Positions 33,455 to 36,396 of a DNA stretch of 36,396 nucleotides are shown in pieces (positions within the stretch are counted from its first letter, which is position 1; each line of letters begins with the position of its first letter). The stretch lies in contig JANQQA010000279.1 of NCBI GenBank assembly GCA_028285205.1, positions 1 through 36,396 of the forward strand, written 5' to 3'. Source of the DNA: Bythopirellula sp. Lineage in GTDB: Bacteria > Planctomycetota > Planctomycetia > Pirellulales > Lacipirellulaceae. Position numbers and translations under genes: made by a program. The notes below the pieces were generated by a model. The model did no database searches, was not told the origin of the DNA, and saw only the letters and a program-made list of their open reading frames with translations.

Positions 33455-33826
33455 ATGTACTTACGGTTCACGACACTTGCCAAGGATGAACAATCACACT
33501 CACTGAAAGGTGTTTTCCAAGCTGCCTTCGAGCTCCGTGACTCGGGAAGACTGGACGATTATCAAGAAGCTGAGCTGAATCGCGCTTTGGATTGGCTAAA
33601 ACAGCACCTCAAATCACCAGCATGCCTGCATGATCCGGAGAATTACCGTGCTGTTTCGTGGTTCGATCCTCGTGCGGTAAAACCAATGCAGTACGTCTGG
33701 CGAATCGTTCAAGTACTCGAAGATCATGGTGTGTTGATACAAGTTCACAAATCGAAGGATCCAGGCATCGTGATCTATGAGGACGGCTGGCAAGTCGTAG
33801 CAAAGCCAAGGCGGAAGAAGAACTAA
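33455..33826 (+). CDS. Small hypothetical protein (YLRF type)
   Basis: A 123-residue protein with no signal peptide or membrane segment. It begins MYLRFTTLAKDEQSHSLKG and has 'FELRDSGRLDDYQEAELNRA' and 'LDWLKQHLKSPACLHDPENY', a pattern I have seen in small widespread proteins of unknown function with this opening, but no name. The C-terminus is basic (PRRKKN). Base composition is lower in GC (29 of 60 at 33481-33540) than the two flanking genes, so it may be a later arrival or simply less biased. It starts 8 bases after the ROK stop and ends 56 bases before lepA. Function is unknown. Confidence 0.7.
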   Translation: MYLRFTTLAKDEQSHSLKGVFQAAFELRDSGRLDDYQEAELNRALDWLKQHLKSPACLHDPENYRAVSWFDPRAVKPMQYVWRIVQVLEDHGVLIQVHKSKDPGIVIYEDGWQVVAKPRRKKN

Positions 33827-33882
33827 CTAATCGTAGATCGATTCAAACTCAAGAACACGCCCCTCCCAAGCTTCCCACCTCA

Positions 33883-35700
33883 ATGATCCAACCTAAGTTC
33901 ATACGCAATTTCTCTATCGTCGCGCATATCGATCATGGTAAGAGCACCTTGGCCGATCGGCTGATGGAGCGTACCGGCACCGTCAGCGAGCGCGAGATGA
34001 AGCAGCAGCTGCTCGACGACATGGACTTGGAGCGCCAGCGCGGAATCACGATCAAAGCGCGTGCCGTGACAATGCGCTACGAGCACCAGGGAGATACATA
34101 CGAGCTGAATCTGATCGATACGCCGGGCCACGTTGACTTCCAGTACGAAGTATCACGGTCGCTAGCATGTTGCGAAGGTGCCGTGCTGCTGGTCGATGCG
34201 TTCCAGGGCGTCGAGGCACAGACGGTCGCCAACGCCTACTCCGCGATGGAACACGACCTGACGATCGTGCCGGTGATGAACAAGATCGACCTGGTGCATG
34301 CTCGCCCCGACGAAGTCCGCGAGGAAATGGAGCAGACCTTGGCGGTTGAACCCGAGGAAGTGCTCGGCTGCAGCGCCAAGACCGGCGTCGGTTGCGAGGA
34401 GGTGCTGGCCGCCATCATCGATCGTGTTCCAGCACCTGACGGCGATCCTAAGGCGACATTGCAAGCGATGGTGTTCGACGCGCACTACGACGAGTTTCGC
34501 GGCGCGATCACGTATATCCGCGTAATGAATGGCACCGTTAAAAAAGGTCAGAAAATCAAGTTCTTGCAGCAGGGCACGACCCACGAGATTGTCGAGCTGG
34601 GACATTTCACGCCGCTACGCACGGCCGCCGATCAGCTCTCCGCAGGCCAAGTCGGCTATCTCATCTGCAATATCAAGTCGCTGGGTCACGTGCACATCGG
34701 TGATACGATCAGCGTCGTCGGCGATGATCCAGCCGAAGTCCTTCCCGGTTACGAAGAGCCCAAGCGGATGGTGTTCTGTGGACTCTATCCTTCAGACGGA
34801 CAGGACTTCAAACAACTGCGCGACGCGCTCGACAAGCTGCAGATCAATGATCCGAGCTTCGAGTTCCAGCCGGAAACGAGCGATGCGCTCGGATTCGGAT
34901 TTCGCTGCGGATTTCTGGGCCTATTGCACATGGAAATCGTGCAGCAGCGGCTCGAGCAGGAAGCCGACATCGATCTGGTGCAGACGGCGCCCAACGTCAC
35001 TTACGAGGTGGTGACCAAGCAGGGCGAAACGCTCGAGATCCACACCCCGCAAGACGTGCCCGATGGGGGCGACATCGAGGAGTTTCGTCAGCCGATCGTG
35101 CGTGCCAACTTCGTCGTGCCGACCGATTACATTGGCGGCATCATGAAGCTCTGCGCCGACCGCCGCGGCACGTATATTCGCACGGAGTATCTCTCGCCGA
35201 CGCGGGCGATGTTGGTCTACGATGTCGCGTTGGCCGAGATCATCTACGACATGCACGACAAGCTCAAGACGATCACTCGCGGCTACGGCACGATGGACTA
35301 CGAACTCTTGGGATACGAGCCGGGCCAACTCGTACGGATGGACATCCTTGTCAAAAACGAACGTATCGATGCTCTGTCGATTGTTTGCGACAAGCGCGAC
35401 GCGGAACAGCGCGGGCGGGCAGTGATCAAGAAACTTAAGAAGGAAATTCCACGGCACATGTTCGAGGTCGCGCTGCAGGCAGCAATTGGTACGCGCATCA
35501 TCGCTCGCGAAACCATCTCGGCGATGCGCAAGAACGTCACGGCCAAGTGCTACGGCGGCGACATCAGTCGCAAACGCAAACTGTGGGAGAAACAAAAAGA
35601 AGGTAAGAAACGCATGAAGTCGATCGGCTCGGTCGACATTCCACAGAAAGCCTTCTTGGCCGTGCTCGAGACAGGCGAGGAAGACAACAAGAAGAAATAG
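33883..35700 (+). CDS. lepA: Elongation factor 4 (LepA)
   Basis: A 605-residue translational GTPase that back-translocates or remodels stalled ribosomes. The G domain shows G1 AHIDHGKST (about 13-21), the effector region 'RQRGITIKA', G3 DTPGHVDF and G4 NKIDL. The LepA-specific C-terminal half is intact: 'GFRCGFLGLLHMEI', 'YGTMDYELLGYEPGQLVRMD' and the basic end 'KAKCYGGDISRKRKLWEKQK' (with 'VT' for the first 'K'), the hallmark CTD that separates LepA from EF-G. Length is typical (about 600). It is convergent with a kinase gene, with only 7 bases between stops. Confidence 0.98.
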   Translation: MIQPKFIRNFSIVAHIDHGKSTLADRLMERTGTVSEREMKQQLLDDMDLERQRGITIKARAVTMRYEHQGDTYELNLIDTPGHVDFQYEVSRSLACCEGAVLLVDAFQGVEAQTVANAYSAMEHDLTIVPVMNKIDLVHARPDEVREEMEQTLAVEPEEVLGCSAKTGVGCEEVLAAIIDRVPAPDGDPKATLQAMVFDAHYDEFRGAITYIRVMNGTVKKGQKIKFLQQGTTHEIVELGHFTPLRTAADQLSAGQVGYLICNIKSLGHVHIGDTISVVGDDPAEVLPGYEEPKRMVFCGLYPSDGQDFKQLRDALDKLQINDPSFEFQPETSDALGFGFRCGFLGLLHMEIVQQRLEQEADIDLVQTAPNVTYEVVTKQGETLEIHTPQDVPDGGDIEEFRQPIVRANFVVPTDYIGGIMKLCADRRGTYIRTEYLSPTRAMLVYDVALAEIIYDMHDKLKTITRGYGTMDYELLGYEPGQLVRMDILVKNERIDALSIVCDKRDAEQRGRAVIKKLKKEIPRHMFEVALQAAIGTRIIARETISAMRKNVTAKCYGGDISRKRKLWEKQKEGKKRMKSIGSVDIPQKAFLAVLETGEEDNKKK

Positions 35701-35707
35701 ACGACCC

Positions 35708-36396
35708 TTAGTCGCGCCATAGCAGCGCAATTGCGGCGATCACCACCACCACAACCGCTGCCACGATCGCCAGCGTGTGCGTATTCGTCGTCCGGGCGAC
35801 CATAGAATCTGAGGGCGTCTGAAGCCGCTGCGTCAGATTGGGCGTCGTCGGTTCGATCGCACTGTCCGATGGATCGTCGGGCGCTGGCACCGCGTTAGAT
35901 GTCGCAGCCACGTTACCCGAGAGAATGCGCTCCAATTCCTCGGCGAGCACGCCGGCGTTCTCGGGCCGATCGTCCGGACGCTTTTCCAACATCTTGTCGA
36001 CCACATCCGCTACTGGCTTCGGACAATCGGCGACCAGCACGTCCAGTCGAGCCGGCGCTGATTCGAGGTGTTGATCAAAGATCGTCGCGAAGTCGGGACC
36101 TTCAAACGGCACGCGTCCGGCGATCATCTCAAACAGGATGCAACCCAGTGCGTAGATGTCCAACCGCCCGTCGATGTCCGCCTCTCCGGTGATCTGTTCC
36201 GGCGGCATGTATTTCCAAGTTCCGACCGTTTGTCCCTCGGCGGTAAGTCGCGAATTGCTCAGGTCTCTGGCCAGTCCGAGATCGCCCAGCTTCACGAGCC
36301 CATCTTCCGCCAGATACAAGTTCGCAGGTTTGAGATCGCGGTGCACACAATCTCGCTCGTGGGCGTGCGACAGCGCATAGCATACCTGCGCGGCGA
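35708..36396 (-). CDS. Serine/threonine protein kinase, C-terminal part (runs off the window)
   Basis: The minus-strand frame enters from the right edge and gives 229 codons before the stop. It contains the catalytic loop HRDLKPAN, the magnesium motif as DLG (KLGDLGLARDL) instead of DFG, the activation segment ending MPPEQITG and the later helices of the lobe ('IYALGCILFEMIAGRVPFEG'). After the kinase domain comes an Asn/Pro/Ser/Thr-rich linker of about 65 residues and a final transmembrane helix (TLAIVAAVVVVVIAAIALLW) with two residues after it, so the kinase is anchored by its very C-terminus. The ATP-binding lobe is outside the window. DLG is common in planctomycete Hanks-type kinases. Substrates are unknown. 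Confidence 0.92.
   Translation of the reverse strand, partial: AAQVCYALSHAHERDCVHRDLKPANLYLAEDGLVKLGDLGLARDLSNSRLTAEGQTVGTWKYMPPEQITGEADIDGRLDIYALGCILFEMIAGRVPFEGPDFATIFDQHLESAPARLDVLVADCPKPVADVVDKMLEKRPDDRPENAGVLAEELERILSGNVAATSNAVPAPDDPSDSAIEPTTPNLTQRLQTPSDSMVARTTNTHTLAIVAAVVVVVIAAIALLWRD

Noticed and set aside
1..36396. tRNA, rRNA, CRISPR array, insertion sequence, prophage
   Set aside because: No T-loop/acceptor pattern, no rRNA words, no regularly spaced repeats, and no transposase or phage structural gene were found by eye.

Overview
The window reads like a chromosomal segment of a planctomycete, most plausibly of the Pirellulales. This rests on gene content only, not on a marker-gene search. 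The lineage hints are a BBP7-type outer-membrane barrel protein, a DUF1559 (pilin-like) relic, three exported proteins with PEP-CTERM tails (one also with a dockerin-like calcium motif), an ECF sigma/anti-sigma pair, a serine/threonine kinase with a C-terminal membrane anchor, and short membrane proteins with 'F(S/T)...LL' N-termini. Most genes look moderately GC-rich and many lack a clear Shine-Dalgarno sequence. No rRNA, tRNA, CRISPR array, insertion sequence or intact prophage was found.

Layout. 1-6.7 kb: a truncated zinc-ribbon gene, an M32 carboxypeptidase, a DUF1569 protein, a secreted beta-lactamase-fold hydrolase, a BshB1-like N-acetyl deacetylase with a readable promoter, two tiny membrane proteins and a lipoprotein. 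6.9-8.1 kb: a 77-residue protein followed by a XerC/D recombinase. 8.1-12.5 kb: an accessory-looking, more AT-rich stretch. It has long intergenic regions full of inverted repeats, a HExxH-plus-TPR protein, a truncated DUF1559 relic fused to its 3' flank, an ankyrin-repeat membrane protein, and a non-coding block with a heptamer repeat and two strong hairpins. 12.5-14.4 kb: two convergent PEP-CTERM proteins. 15-18.4 kb: a sigma-54 response regulator, a PilZ-like protein with its own terminator, and a voltage-gated potassium channel.

18.7-24.9 kb is a run of minus-strand genes: anti-sigma, ECF sigma, RibD, a large SEC-C/TPR protein and transaldolase. 25.2-31.5 kb is a plus-strand run of envelope genes: BBP7 barrel, RND/MMPL transporter and S41 protease. 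31.6-36.4 kb holds an exported TPR protein divergent from a ROK sugar kinase, a small hypothetical protein, LepA, and the 3' part of a serine/threonine kinase.

Most of the window is ordinary housekeeping, envelope and regulatory content, and I do not see a complete new multi-gene system. The parts most worth a second look are the 8.1-12.2 kb accessory stretch with its inverted repeats and possible structured RNA, the ROK kinase lacking the family's zinc cysteines, the SEC-C/TPR protein ending in two IWTP motifs, and the hairpin just before the lipoprotein start.
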